From: Cydia pomonella
Taxonomy: Eukaryota > Arthropoda > Insecta > Lepidoptera > Tortricidae
Direction: 5' to 3'
Length of the DNA stretch: 64,000 nt
NCBI RefSeq assembly: GCF_033807575.1
Contig: NC_084730.1
Span: 4,385,986-4,449,985, forward strand
In this document: one piece after another, positions 43,434-54,118 of the stretch
How the letters are laid out: each line of letters starts with the position of its first letter
How positions within the stretch are numbered: the first letter of the stretch is position 1
Notes under the pieces: model-generated
What the model was told of the DNA's origin: nothing
Databases searched by the model: none
The model's input: the letters and a program-made list of their open reading frames with translations, nothing else
Translations under genes and position numbers: made by a program

Positions 43434-43575
43434 GATCGATGTCGATCGATGGTGTCGATCAACATGGATCGATTAGTGTATTCGTCGATCAGCCAACACC
43501 GCCACACCAAATAGATCGATGGCATCGATCGATGGCGATCGATTGGGGTGTGCGTCGATCATCCAACGCTACCAC
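43434..43575. repeat. GATCGAT-rich tandem duplication
   Basis: Two units of about 70 bases, each starting gatcgatgg and passing gatcgatt and gtcgatca to a ccaac(a/g)c end. At least eight GATCGA/TCGATC words fall within 140 bases. Confidence 0.75.
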
Positions 43576-43780
43576 GGTGTGTAGGGAGGGAGGAGAATTG
43601 TGCCCTGGCCCATGCGCTCTCCGCCTTCGACCCTGCCTCCTGCGATGGAGAGGAAGCGCGTCAGCAGCCGCTTCTCGCTCCCTCTCCGCTTCTCGCTCCC
43701 TCTGCGACATGACTTCTTCGCAGAAGGAGGCCACCGCTTCCCATTTCCTCTCGCTACCCAGCAGTGTGGTGAACTCTTAG
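43576..43780. other. GC-rich island of unknown origin
   Basis: About 200 bases far richer in G+C than the surroundings, with repeats of cgcttctcgctccctctc. Frames on both strands are open for 80-113 codons, but the translations are Ser/Arg or Glu/Arg low complexity with no known domain. It may be a decayed repeat or foreign fragment. Confidence 0.5.
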
Positions 43781-44604
43781 TATGTGTGTGTTTTGAACAG
43801 GTAAAAGTTTATAAAAGAGCTTGTAGAGTCTTCGTTACATTAGCCCTGCGCTGACTACGTTTGTACGGGTCAAATCAAAAGTTAAATTTGACCCACTTCC
43901 CGGTTTCCGATGAAGCTGATAATTTGCATACATATGTAAGTCGGGCGACAATGCAATATTATGGAGACAGGAGGTGGTATTAGGAATGTGAGTGATAAAA
44001 CAACGCAACCTCATTGTGTTTCGGGTTTTAGAATTGTCTCGATGAGTATCAGTTGCCTGTAGAAAGAAAAGTACTGTCAGCGATTACAGCTTGTAGCAAA
44101 AATGTAATTTTTGCCAAAAACTTATTTAGAGTTTATTTCCAGTAGGTAGTAGTTTGAACCTAGGCATTTGGGAAAACTAGATTAGACTGACGAAAAACAA
44201 GGCGCTTTTCTTATACTTGTTTTGATTGGAAAACGTATTTAAACTGAATTGAACTCACTTATTAATTAAAACGCGTTCTAAAGCATTTTGGACAACTACG
44301 AGTAGTATTAACAATAGAAATCGCGTTTCTTACTGCAGAAATGTTAATACAAATACGAGTACCTCCCTCTCCTTCTTAAGTCGGTTAACAACTATTTTAG
44401 GAAAACCTAAATTGTCAGGTATTGTTAAGATTAATGAAAGCCCGGAATTCCAGATCATAAATTCCTGGACGGCCAAATCCCCATCACTTTCAGCTAAGCT
44501 CCATACAATAGCCACAGTTAAACTTTACAGTATTTTGACTAGATTTATTTACACTAGAGCAGAAGTTGCAAAATAATTACGCGATAGTGTTTCTTAAGCT
44601 TAAG
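43781..44604. other. No recognised feature
   Basis: 43890-43980 contains words like cacttcccggtttccgatga that resemble the reverse of 33900-34050, possibly a third member of that repeat. Otherwise empty. Confidence 0.4.
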
Positions 44605-44762
44605 TACGGCTACCACCAGTTTGACACTGACATATTCGCTAACGTCTGCGTAACTTACTCTCTATGCATCTTGCTCGCACTAATATGCCAGCGAGCGATA
44701 TGCATAGAAAAAAGTTTCATACACACTAGTGACAGGTCAGTGTCAAGCTCGTGGTAGCCGTA
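44605..44762. mobile_element. Hairpin MITE
   Basis: Terminal arms tacggctaccaccagtttga and cgtggtagccgta, with agtttgacactgac / gtcagtgtcaagct inside, form near-perfect inverted repeats around a core containing gagcgatatgcatagaaa. Confidence 0.75.
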
Positions 44763-45039
44763 TAGGTGTTTTTATGTAAGTAGCTACTTTTGAAAAGTTT
44801 AGTAAAAAACCCAAGCCTAGCCGTTTTGCCTCGGGCATTTTGCCGATTCTTGACCAATTCTCGTCTAATTTTGTGAGCGGGTTTAGTAGTTAAATATATT
44901 TTTCTGTTGTATCGTTTTTTGGGAAATGTTTAAAATGGCGACAATTGGCATTAAGGACTTAAGTGCCATGAGCGTTTATGGCACCTAAGACTATTGCGAG
45001 TGCGTTGTGATAATGATTCAAATATCAAATCAAATATCA
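44763..45039. other. No recognised feature
   Basis: Nothing supportable was seen. Confidence 0.4.
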
Positions 45040-45345
45040 AATATCAAACATTTATTCAGCAAATAGGCCACAGGGGCACTTTTACATGTCCATTTTTACA
45101 AACAATAAATTAAAAAAAAAAAAAAACAATTACAAATATCGAATCTATGAAATAATAAATACTTTATTAGAGATGTATACTGTCTCTAAATGTCAAATTA
45201 CACAAAAAAAACTATGATAAAAAAATAAAACCATAAAATACTAAAATTCTTTAGAGATGTATAAGTCTCTAAGTGTCAGAGATAAAATATAAAAATATAT
45301 ATTAAATTATCCTTAGAGATGTAGAGGGTCGCCAAGGCTTGAATT
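45040..45345 (-). mobile_element. Retroelement 3' tail fragment (pair with 21118-21415)
   Basis: catttattcagcaaataggc and gccacaggggcac match the other copy. An agagatgta(t)a word recurs every ~80-130 bases downstream. Confidence 0.5.
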
Positions 45346-45985
45346 CTTATATAAATAATTAAAAGACAAAAAAATTAAAACAGACAAGAACCGAATGAAG
45401 TGTCTCACGTTAATGTCACTCAAAAGTAAAGTTACATACTTTGACGCACACACAATACAATTACACACTTTACAAAGAAGTGTTTTTTGTTTTTATAAGT
45501 TTTTATGTTCATGAATCTTTACGCGAGGTCTACAACTCTCAGAGCCACTATTCAGTTGATGATCATGATTCTGTTGATGCCCCAAATAGAAAAAAGTAAT
45601 CTAAGCAGTCGCTTCTAACTTCTGTGTGGGCAAGAAGATTATCATCTCCATTTTTTTTAAATCAAGGTGAACAACACTTCAATGTATGTGATCCAATGTA
45701 GGACCATTCCCATAATAGGTCCATAAAGTGAGTGAAATACTGGTTATAATAATTTATACTGCGCAATGCCAGCAGAAACAGTCGTTTCAGGATTATTCTG
45801 ACAGCTTGATTTATTGAACCGCCATTATGCCTCTCTGTAATTAAACTGTGAGCGTTTCAGTTCATATTTTCATCTAGTTCACGTTATCAGGAGTCCGATT
45901 TAGATTAAACAACTTGTTATGGTTTTTATCTTGTTTTGATATAACCTTGATCATCATCACTCACGATGTTTAGTACATACGATAT
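45346..45985. other. No recognised feature
   Basis: No coding frame or repeat was assigned. Confidence 0.45.
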
Positions 45986-46305
45986 TTTTTATACTATGTA
46001 GTGTTTGCCACAGACGCATACGGCCCACCTGGTGGTAAGCAGTCTCCGTAGCCTATGTACGCCTGCATGCACTTCAGAAGAGTTACATGCGCGTTACCTA
46101 ACCTAACACTTCGCACCCTCGTCGAGCCCCAGCAACCTTACTCACCGGCAGGAACACAACACAATGAGTAGGGTCTAGTATTATTTAGCTGCCGTTTTCT
46201 GTATGGAGGTACTTCCCCAGTGGGGCTCTACTCTAGATCTGGAATGACATCCGCTGTGCTGTGCTCTACCACACAAAGCGAGATGACATTCACAATGCCT
46301 ATACC
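45986..46305 (-). mobile_element. SINE-like element with LINE-type tail, copy 3
   Basis: Minus strand starts attgtgaatgtcatctcgct, has ccagatctagagtagagccc, and ends near a tagtataaaaaa tail. Confidence 0.75.
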
Positions 46306-46373
46306 ATAGTGTGTCTAGACGTAACTCATGGCTCAAAAATCTTCGAACATGGTGTAAACAGAGCACACACAGT

Positions 46374-46565
46374 AAATATTATAGGACATTATTACACAAA
46401 TTAACTAAGTCCCACAATAAGCTCAATAAGGTTTGTGTTGTGGGTACTTAAAGACAACGATATAATATATGAAAATGTATTAATACTTAAATACATACTA
46501 AACATCCATGACTCAGGAACAAATATTCGTGCTCATCACACAAATAAATGCCCTTATCAGTATGT
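46374..46565 (-). mobile_element. SINE family A, head-truncated copy
   Basis: Tail and body words (attgactaag-like, cacaataagctcaataagg, catgactcaggaaca) are present. It stops at tgcccttatcag, before the B box. Confidence 0.75.
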
Positions 46566-46794
46566 AAGATGGACACCAATCATCAAGACGATTCACGACG
46601 ACGACGAAGGTCATATCAAAACCAATTTAGAACCCATAATTTTTTTACACTCTCCAGCATTAACGAGTTTAATGTGTAAATTGAGTATTTAGCAACAGTT
46701 CAGGCTACAAGGATTGTCAGAAACTTACTGTACATGAATACTAATAAAAAAACTTATAATTTCCGCAACAAGCTTCGTCAAAGACATTTATAAA

Positions 46795-46995
46795 TTAACG
46801 CCCATCACCTGCAACAAACCCGGCCTAAAAGTTCCCATTATACCGGCAGCATTCCTCCGCTGTATGGCGATGGAAACCTGTTGGGCCAGCCAAGACCCAG
46901 AGCGGGAGTCATTACCCTTCTCCCGTAAACGCCTGCCCAACTCCCTAAAAAACTCCAGAGCCTCATTACCCCAGGCTCCAACAGTCTCCACTTAG
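46795..46995 (-). pseudogene. Retroelement ORF C-terminal fragment
   Basis: The minus strand encodes METVGAWGNEALEFFRELGR and then AQQVSIAIQRRNAAGIMGT. The same pattern (ETxGxW...RRL...QRxSxAxQRGNAAS) occurs at 50740-50960. From memory it ends a class of insect retroelement polymerases; the clade is uncertain. Truncated at 5'. Confidence 0.55.
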
Positions 46996-47319
46996 GACAT
47001 TTCAGCGATGTGAATATATTCCAGTAGGTAACCACAAAACGTGACTGGCGAAATCCTGATATGGCAACAATATTAATGGTTCTCGATTTTACGAAGAGCT
47101 TCGTGTGCCCGACGCCACTTAATTGAAAAGGAAGGAACATAATTGTGCATCGAATAGGTATATCGACTACCCTCGTACTTGTAATAATTTGTTGCAATTA
47201 GGATGCCCCGCCCGCTGTTAGTACTGACATTTAAACGTTACCCGGGCCCGGGACTCCCTCTGGTCGCAAACAACTTTTGTCATATTTGTAATTGTCTACC
47301 ATTTCCTATTTATCTCTCT

Positions 47320-47440
47320 CAGTTGCTCAAAGGTTAGCTGGAAGAGATTCGTTAAACGAAAAAGTTCACCTTTGTACACACTCATTGTATTCTCTGTGTT
47401 ATATGTACTTGTTTTGTGCAATGAAAATGTTTTACTGCTA
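47320..47440 (+). mobile_element. LINE tail fragment, second type
   Basis: caaaggttagctggaagaga, gttcacctttgtaca and ttgtgcaatgaaaatgttt match the 24300-24410 tail. Confidence 0.65.
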
Positions 47441-47790
47441 CCACTACTATTTATCGAACATACTCGTACTACTGCCATTTATCGAACTAAACAATTTAGG
47501 CAACATTTTTTAAAATAATAGATACCACTTATATCAAAGTTGTCTTATATCAGTCTGTCTATTTTTTAAACCGAGAACTCCAAATTGCCTGTCACTTCAG
47601 CCAGCAAAAGCTCTCGAGGGATAAACAAATCTGCTTGAGTAATACTTGCAAAAAGCTAGCAATGTTTTCACAATAATGGAATGTCGTGAAACGCAGTAGG
47701 AGGCCGATTCAGATTTAATCATTTGTAATGGCTTGAATTGGTTTAGATACTTTGAAGCTCATTCACGCTGATTGACAAAAAGAAGTGAAA
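47441..47790. other. No recognised feature
   Basis: Nothing supportable was seen. Confidence 0.4.
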
Positions 47791-47923
47791 GGGCCGGTAC
47801 AGACGGACTGCAATTCGACTGCAACTTGTATGGGAACTGCACGTCGACGTTGCAGTTGGAGTGCAGTCGGCATGCAGTTCCCATACAAGTTGCAGTCGAG
47901 TTGCAGTCCGTCTGTACCGGCCC
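47791..47923. mobile_element. Near-perfect palindromic MITE, 133 bp
   Basis: Arms 47791-47841 and 47873-47923 (about 51 bp) are reverse complements with only a few mismatches, starting gggccggtacagacggactg. The core is 31 bases and GC-rich, built of further tgcagt dyads. Confidence 0.85.
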
Positions 47924-47993
47924 AAAGTCGTGCTTGAGATGGGCACCAATCTCCAACACCAAATTTAAACTGTTGTGAGACATACTAACATTT

Positions 47994-48421
47994 AACTAAT
48001 TCTACGGATTCGACTCACATGTTTTATTCACTCGCGCGACATGTTTCGGAGAGCCTAGGTCTCCTTTCTCAAGTACTGTGAGCACTAGTATTGAGTTCAT
48101 GCTGTTTGTCGCTACAAGTGTGAGGTGACCCAAACCCAGACACCATACCACTATGCCCGCTATTTCTCAAGCACTAATAGTGCGAATAGCGTTCATGACG
48201 GCCGTGATTCGCGTACTGCTCCGCGTTGCATCGCACGCTGCGCGCGGACTGAGAGATCCGGTTGGGGGAGGTCTTGCGCTACCGTAGTAGGCGGGCATAG
48301 TGGTGTGGGTTTGGGTCACCTAACACTTATAGCAACAAACAGCACGAACTCACTACTAGGCTCTCCGGAACATGTTGCACGAGTGACTAAAAACACGTGA
48401 GTGGAATCCGTAGAATTAGTT
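47994..48421. mobile_element. Large inverted-repeat element, 428 bp
   Basis: Ends aactaattctacggatt and aatccgtagaattagtt are exact inverted repeats. The arms extend about 170 bp through ggagagcctag / ctaggctctcc and gcatgctgtttgt-like sequence to atgcccgc / gcgggcat. The centre, 48170-48290, is unusually GC-rich. Confidence 0.85.
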
Positions 48422-49099
48422 TAACCACCAACGCGATCGTCAAGGTGTCTTAACCAGTTTAAACCCTCAATTTTTTTATCTGAATCGAGTTACCGGTTGT
48501 AAAGTCGAGTTCATAGATATATGTACATATTTATGAACTCGACTGTAATAGAACTCCGCTAATATGACAAAAAATTGAAATAAAATTGAAATTAGAAATG
48601 CAGTTAGATAGAAAATTGCAATTTTTAAACCAGGTAATAATGTCCACCAGGTAACCAGGGGGTACCAGGTATAGGTAACCAGGTTTTTTTTTTTTTTTTT
48701 TTTTTAGGTAAAGTGAACAGTACATACCCATTTTCCAGAAAAGAATATAATAGAATAGAATAATTTATTCGCAAGAATATGTATGTAGAAAGGGGTAATG
48801 CTGATCAAGGCGAAGTTATTCACTAGAGGCGAATTTACGATAAGTATTTTTGCCAAATATTGTTTTCAATAAACCGCGACATCGATTGGCTTAGCACCAA
48901 CCAATCACGGAACTGTCAATATGACGGGCACTCAAAACTGTGTTCACGCTCTAAAGCGGAAACAGATTGGTTTCCGAACGACGTGAATTTATGGTTAAGA
49001 GGTTTTCGATTTAGATGGAAAGCGGATTGTGAAGTTTTCACAGAAAATTCACAAACATTCTTGTGAAACCTAGATAACAAACTAAAGCATAAATGATTT
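48422..49099. other. No gene; homopolymer run
   Basis: A 21-base T run lies near 48684-48704. A dyad of about 20 bp (gagttcatagatatatgt / tatttatgaactcga) is at 48505-48545. Confidence 0.5.
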
Positions 49100-49267
49100 A
49101 CGGCCCAATTCGAACTTGATAATACGTCAAATATTAGGTCTAGATACGATATAGATCGGATGTCAGTGTCAAAAGTTACGTTCAAACAAAAACGACACTT
49201 TTGACACTGACATATCCAATCCATATCATACCTAGACCTAATTTTTAAAAATCAAATCGGGCCGTTA
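49100..49267. mobile_element. MITE family H, copy 3
   Basis: cggcccaattcgaacttgat and aaatcaaatcgggccg at the ends, gtctagatacgatatag / catacctagac inside, and tta flanks on both sides. Confidence 0.75.
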
Positions 49268-50217
49268 GAGTCGGGTGCACCCAAATACTAGGTCACGCTT
49301 ACGTTTAAAGATAAAACGGTGCCAAAGGAAAGCCATGACGTCTATGAACATAATTATATCATGAGTCAGTGGCGGTACTTCCATACAAGCCCAAAAGCCG
49401 GGCTTGCCTTAGTTGCCTTACCGAAATCACGTAGTGATAAGATCAATATAGATTATTTTTAAACCGAGCGCCAAAAGAACTCGTATTATTGAATTCAAGC
49501 CACCGCGAGCATGTTGCAAATTTTTGCCGTGGCGCCTCGTCCGCGCGAAATAAATCAGCCGTAAGATCTATCCTGCTCTCACTCGTCGGCTTGCAACCGG
49601 GCTTGCTTTTTCGCTCCGTATTTTTTCTACTTACTCTCATATATTGTAGCGTAGATTTTTTTTTATAATGTGTCTGCGACTTACCTGAAACATAGAAAAT
49701 GGACAGATGAGTACACAATATTCGATAGAAAACGCTAGATTAAACTTTGTAAAAAAAACGGAAAGCCACCCACGCAACGTAGTTAACGAGGGTTGTGAGT
49801 CGAAACCTGAGGTAAGATCCGACACTAACTTTTCAACGTTAAAGTTAAACTTTTCAAACCACCACGCAAGTCCACTCCAATGACAATAAGGAAAAACTTT
49901 ACTTATTCGTTGTAATGTTTTGTTCAACAAGATGTTAAAAGAAATAACGTGTCGTGTGCAGAAAACGCGAAAAAAAAACTCGGAATTCGTGGTTGAAATT
50001 TGAAATCTGTCGGGTTTTACCAGCCCACAGTAAGTAAGTAAGTAAGTAAATATTCTTTATTGCACCAACAATTATACATTTTACATACATGTAAACACAG
50101 TGTATATATTTACCGGCTGTAATGGCCAAAAGTTTTCCCACCATAGGCCGACAATGATATGACACCATGACCGATATCGGAAGAAGTGACATTGTAAGGA
50201 AAGGAAAGGATCGCACA
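49268..50217. other. No recognised feature
   Basis: Several open frames under 103 codons without family resemblance. A partial LINE-type tail with a (TAAG)n-like run lies at 50034-50110. Confidence 0.45.
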
Positions 50218-50340
50218 GGTGCCTAGTGATTACCAGTTCGCGAGACGATATCGGCCTGTCAGTTATTTGTGATTGTCAGCTTTTGCGAATAATTGACAGG
50301 CCGATATCGTCCAGCGAACTGGTAATCAGTGGGCCCCATC
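50218..50340. mobile_element. Hairpin MITE family D, copy 2
   Basis: The left arm gattaccagttcgcgagacg and the right arm cgaactggtaatcagtgggc pair and continue through gatatcggcctgtca / tgacaggccgatatc around a ~35-base loop. More complete than copy 1 at 23268-23375. Confidence 0.82.
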
Positions 50341-50739
50341 AGAACGATTGGATCGGTATCCCAAAAGGGCGCAAGTTAGAGTAATGCCCGAAGCTGTGAG
50401 TCTTTCTCTTTTTTTTCCATTTTTCATTTAAATGTAAAAGAAAATATAAACTAACTGAGTCTATTGCTATTAAATTTACAGCTGTATTTTATTCTTTACC
50501 CCTTTTTCAACATTCATTGCGGAGTATTTCGTAATCTCCTTAAACCTGGTATAATTAATGGAAATAAAGTACTAAGACAAGATTACGCCGCTGAGAATTT
50601 GTCCTAAGAATTGTACAATTCCCTTGAAACGGATTAGCTTGGGATAACATTAAGTAAACGGATAATAGCTTTATTTACCTTGACTTTTTAGTATTTAACC
50701 TTAAGAAATACCAAATAACTTTATTTACAACAATATACA
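50341..50739. other. No recognised feature
   Basis: Nothing supportable was seen. Confidence 0.4.
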
Positions 50740-50960
50740 TAATGGATATATACAGAGGATTAATATGAATAGCTGATATCTAAAATAGACCCTTGAGGAA
50801 TTGTACCAAAGGATGCTGGCGGCGTTTCCTCGTTGTGTCGCAAAACTGATACGTTGTGCGAGGAAGTTGCCAGCTCTTCGTTCACCACGTACGTCAACTA
50901 GACGTTTCGCAAATTCTTCCAAAAAAAACTTGTTGTGGATCTAGAGTTTCAACGCCAAAT
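50740..50960 (-). pseudogene. Retroelement ORF C-terminal fragment
   Basis: The minus strand encodes a frame-shifted PFGVETLDPQQVFF start, then EEFAKRLVDVRGERRAGNFL and AQRISFATQRGNAASILW. Same family as 46795-46995. Broken and 5'-truncated. Confidence 0.55.
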
Positions 50961-51059
50961 GGTACAAAATGGTAATCTGTACTGAGGCTCTTATATTTAT
51001 TACGTCTCAGGAATACTATTTATCTATTTCTTCGTTTTGATTATGCTTCGCATTAACCT

Positions 51060-51375
51060 TCAAGATCGAGGAATGTCGAGATCCGAGGCCAGATCAAGGT
51101 GCGAGATGTGGGTGACGTCATTATCAAGCTGAAATGGAATTGGGCGGGACATGTTGCCAGGCAAAGTGATGGCAGGTGGACCTAAATATTGACAGATTTG
51201 TGGCCGCTCTCGGACGAAAGAAGTGCCTGATGTCCGTTGGCTCTTTGGGTGGATGACATTCGAAAAATCGTGGGATACTTCTGGATGAGACTAGCCAAGG
51301 ACCGAGATAAGTGGCGTACACGAAGCTATTGCACAGCAGTGGGCGACTGGAGGTTAAAATGATGATGATGATTAT
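51060..51375 (+). pseudogene. LINE ORF C-terminal fragment
   Basis: One frame reads IKVRDVGDVIIKLKWNWAGH followed by VARQSDGRWT. After frame breaks, RWVDDIRKIVGYFWMRLAKD and DKWRT follow. This is the end of a lepidopteran RTE-like polyprotein, as at 55283-55382 and 62935-62990 in reverse. It ends in a short (GAT)n tail. Confidence 0.75.
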
Positions 51376-52743
51376 TATTATGAACACTGTTGTTTCTTTA
51401 TTTAATATGTAATGAGCATTTGAGCAACTTCGATAGCGGGGTAATTTTGAAAAAGAAAAATACTATTAAACTAGAAGCTATAGTAGGAACAGGAAGCTAT
51501 ACTATGAAACCTGCACGTTGATAATGATCATTACTTATATTCTCTATTCTATTCTATTCAACTTGCCTTGGCAAGCGTTGCAGTGACTTAAGTGTTGCTA
51601 AAGTATAAAGTGCTTGTAGTTTTATAAATATTTGCCTCCTCGTGTCAATTAAGCCCTCGCTTTCGGCTTCGGACTTCATTTCACACTCATGCGTAGATTC
51701 AAGTTGACCGTCCTTTAAAGATGAAGTACTATTTACACTTTAATAGCTTATATTATAAATAAATAAATAAATTAGTTAACTGTACAAACTAAATGTCTCT
51801 GAGATAATAAGCACAACATGAACCCGTCCCAATATAGTTGGCAACAATTTAAAAGTTGTGTGTGTCGTAACACAAAATAAATAGCGGCCCCAAACTAATT
51901 AAAAGCAGAAACTGGCGGTTTTGAAACATGTCGTTTTGCGCTACTTTCGTATTCCGGTTCCCCTTGTACAAACAATGTCATGAAACATATTGTAGTAATT
52001 CTGCAAACGAAATCGTTAAAGGCACGACAGCCGCAGAGTTTGCAATATTATTATCTCCGGAGTTACACACAATGTTTTTCATCACACTTGCGAAGAAAAA
52101 ACTAAAATTTAAGGGAAATAATTCTCAAATACGGTGACAATACGGTAATTTTCTGTAAAGAAATTGTTTTATGTACCAACCTAATTTTGACATGTAAAAT
52201 ACTATGTTTTATGAATAAAAATCTGAATCTGAATCATTTCAAACGTTCGTCCGCCATGTTGTCTTTCCCTGACAGGTTAGGCATCGAAAGCACAGACCTT
52301 TCCGACATTCAACCACGATTGAAAATTCTGAAATAATAATTTAAACGGCTATTAAATTAATCAATTTAAATATTTTTTAACATAAACAATAAAATGTTAT
52401 TGAGTTATAGCTTTTTTCACAATCCATAACTCCCGCGGGAACAATACATGCCTTTGTCCTTCAGTATACCTGCATGAAATAAGATCTTTTTCGACCAAGT
52501 ATGATGAAAAAACAATTTTCTTACTCGTAATTTACTAATAGTTTATACTTATTGTTTTTTTTTAGGCAAAATTTGACGTTATTTAGGGAAAACGATTTTT
52601 TTTAAATAGTAAAGAAATATCACAATACATTACATTTTAATTACATTTTATTCAACAGGCTTATATCGAGGTTGTACACCTTAATCTAAGATGTCGCTAG
52701 TAGCGTATCACGATAGAAATATTAAACTTTGCGGTGAATGACG
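51376..52743. other. No recognised feature
   Basis: No supportable gene. A short (ATTCT)n-like run lies near 51540 and a (GAATCT)-type run near 52220, of the kind seen at retroelement tails. Confidence 0.45.
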
Positions 52744-52930
52744 GATGGCCAGCTGGTGGAATTGGTAGCGCGTTGGACCGGCAATACACAGATGTGGGTT
52801 CGAATCCCAGACCAGTATTAAACCAGACTTCATCACAGTTAATTTTTTCATTGTGATTAACATCTATATCATATGTGGCTTTCCGTCAGAGAAAGGTCTT
52901 TAGGCTTCATATGAAATAAGGACTTTAATC
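52744..52930 (+). mobile_element. tRNA-derived SINE, family C, single copy
   Basis: A box tggtggaattgg at about 52754 and B box ggttcgaatcc at about 52797 are both close to consensus. The anticodon stem does not pair and no acceptor stem closes, so it is not a working tRNA gene. The trailing ~110 bases would be the SINE body. Confidence 0.6.
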
Positions 52931-53119
52931 TTAATTTTTGTCGTAATTTCAGATGGAAAGAACCTTATTGCACTTGAATCATAACTTCTGTGTAAAGTCA
53001 CATATACAATTTATAGGCTTTGTAGCCTTTGTATCGATTCAATAAACCTCGAAATGTTAATTTACCTGTATCGTCCATGGCAACACCACTTCAAATATTC
53101 AGTAACAAAATAGGTAGAT

Positions 53120-53240
53120 GCAGCTCAAAGGTAGCCTTTAATAAAACTGGCTTGAACGCTCTGACCGTACAGAAGCAGTTTGCCGGGGGTGTTTGGTTAC
53201 GTTCTACATAACAAACTACACGATGCGACGTTTGAACAAT
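53120..53240 (+). repeat. Dispersed repeat Y, copy 1
   Basis: aataaaactggcttgaacgc, tctgaccgtacagaagcagt and ttgccgg match copies at 55155-55275, 55590-55730 and 55735-55870. Confidence 0.8.
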
Positions 53241-53539
53241 AGGGCGCGGGCACGCTGGCGATTTGCGAGCGAGGTGAATGCGAGGCGACTTGTTCGCCGC
53301 CAGTGCGCAACGAGTTCGCCGCAAGTGCGCAACGAGTTCGCCGCGAGTGCGCAACGAGTTCACCGCGAGTGCGCAACGAGTTCACCGCGAGTGCGGAACG
53401 ATATCTCCGCGAACGCGCAACGATTTCGCTGCGTCCTGACACACTGAAATGGGAGAACACGCTGCGCGCTCGCGGCGATCTCGCTGCGCGCTCGGCTCAC
53501 TTTCACCTCGCTCGTAAATCGCCAGTGTGCCCGCGCCCT
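53241..53539. mobile_element. Hairpin element carrying a 21-bp GC-rich tandem repeat
   Basis: The ends agggcgcgggcacgctggcg and gccagtgtgcccgcgccct are inverted repeats of about 38 bp that also include gcgagcgaggtgaa / ttcacctcgctcg. The interior has five to seven imperfect 21-base units built on gcgcaacgagttcgccgcga, between 53299 and 53440. Open frames on both strands are by-products of the repeat. Confidence 0.8.
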
Positions 53540-53583
53540 TAGCAATCTTGTCTCAATTTATGAAATCGTGGCTACCTCTATAA

Positions 53584-54118
53584 TAAAAAATCGGCCAAGA
53601 GCATATCGGGCCATGCTCAGAGTAGGGTTCCGTAGTTACTCTTCCGTCACAATAAGCTAAACTGGAGCTTAAAGTATAGTAGATTGTTAACCAAGGGATG
53701 AACTGTGGATATACGTCTTTTTACTATGAAGGGGAAACTTTTTGCGTTAACTCAAAAACGGCTAAACAGATCATGGCCGCTATAGTTTTCATTTAATGTC
53801 TTTCGTAAGCTCTACTTCCAGGATTTTTTATATTTTGTTGGCCTATGGTTCAAAAGTTAGAGGGGTGGGACACATTTTTTTTTCGGAGCGATTATCTCCG
53901 AATATATTCACTTTATCAAAAAATGTTTCTTGAAGACCCCAATAAGTTTTGAAAGACCTTTCCAACAATATCCCACAATGTAGAGTTCAAGCAAAAAAAA
54001 AAAATCACCCCTTCTTTACGTGTATATTCTAACGACCACGGAGCAAAGCCTCGGACTGACAGACAGACGGACATGGCGAAACTATAAGGGTTCCTAGTTG
54101 ACTACGGAACCCTAAAAA
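53584..54118 (+). repeat. GGTTCCGTA-family element, second subfamily, complete
   Basis: Left end atcggccaagagcatatcgg and gtagggttccgtag. Right end cggactgacagacagacgg, catggcgaaactataagggt and actacggaaccctaaaaa. Matches 17207-17930 in reverse. Confidence 0.82.

Noticed and set aside
43439..43780. 113-codon frame over the GATCGAT cluster and GC-rich island
   Set aside because: Frame openness follows from tandem repeats and GC content; low-complexity Ser/Arg translation on one strand and Glu/Arg on the other.
52744..52820. tRNA gene
   Set aside because: A and B boxes are good, but neither acceptor nor anticodon stem pairs, so a SINE head is more likely.
53241..53539. CRISPR-like array
   Set aside because: The units are contiguous with no unique spacers, and the host is a eukaryote.
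53091..53545. Several overlapping frames of 60-90 codons on both strands
   Set aside because: By-products of a 21-bp tandem repeat that is a multiple of three; not independent genes.
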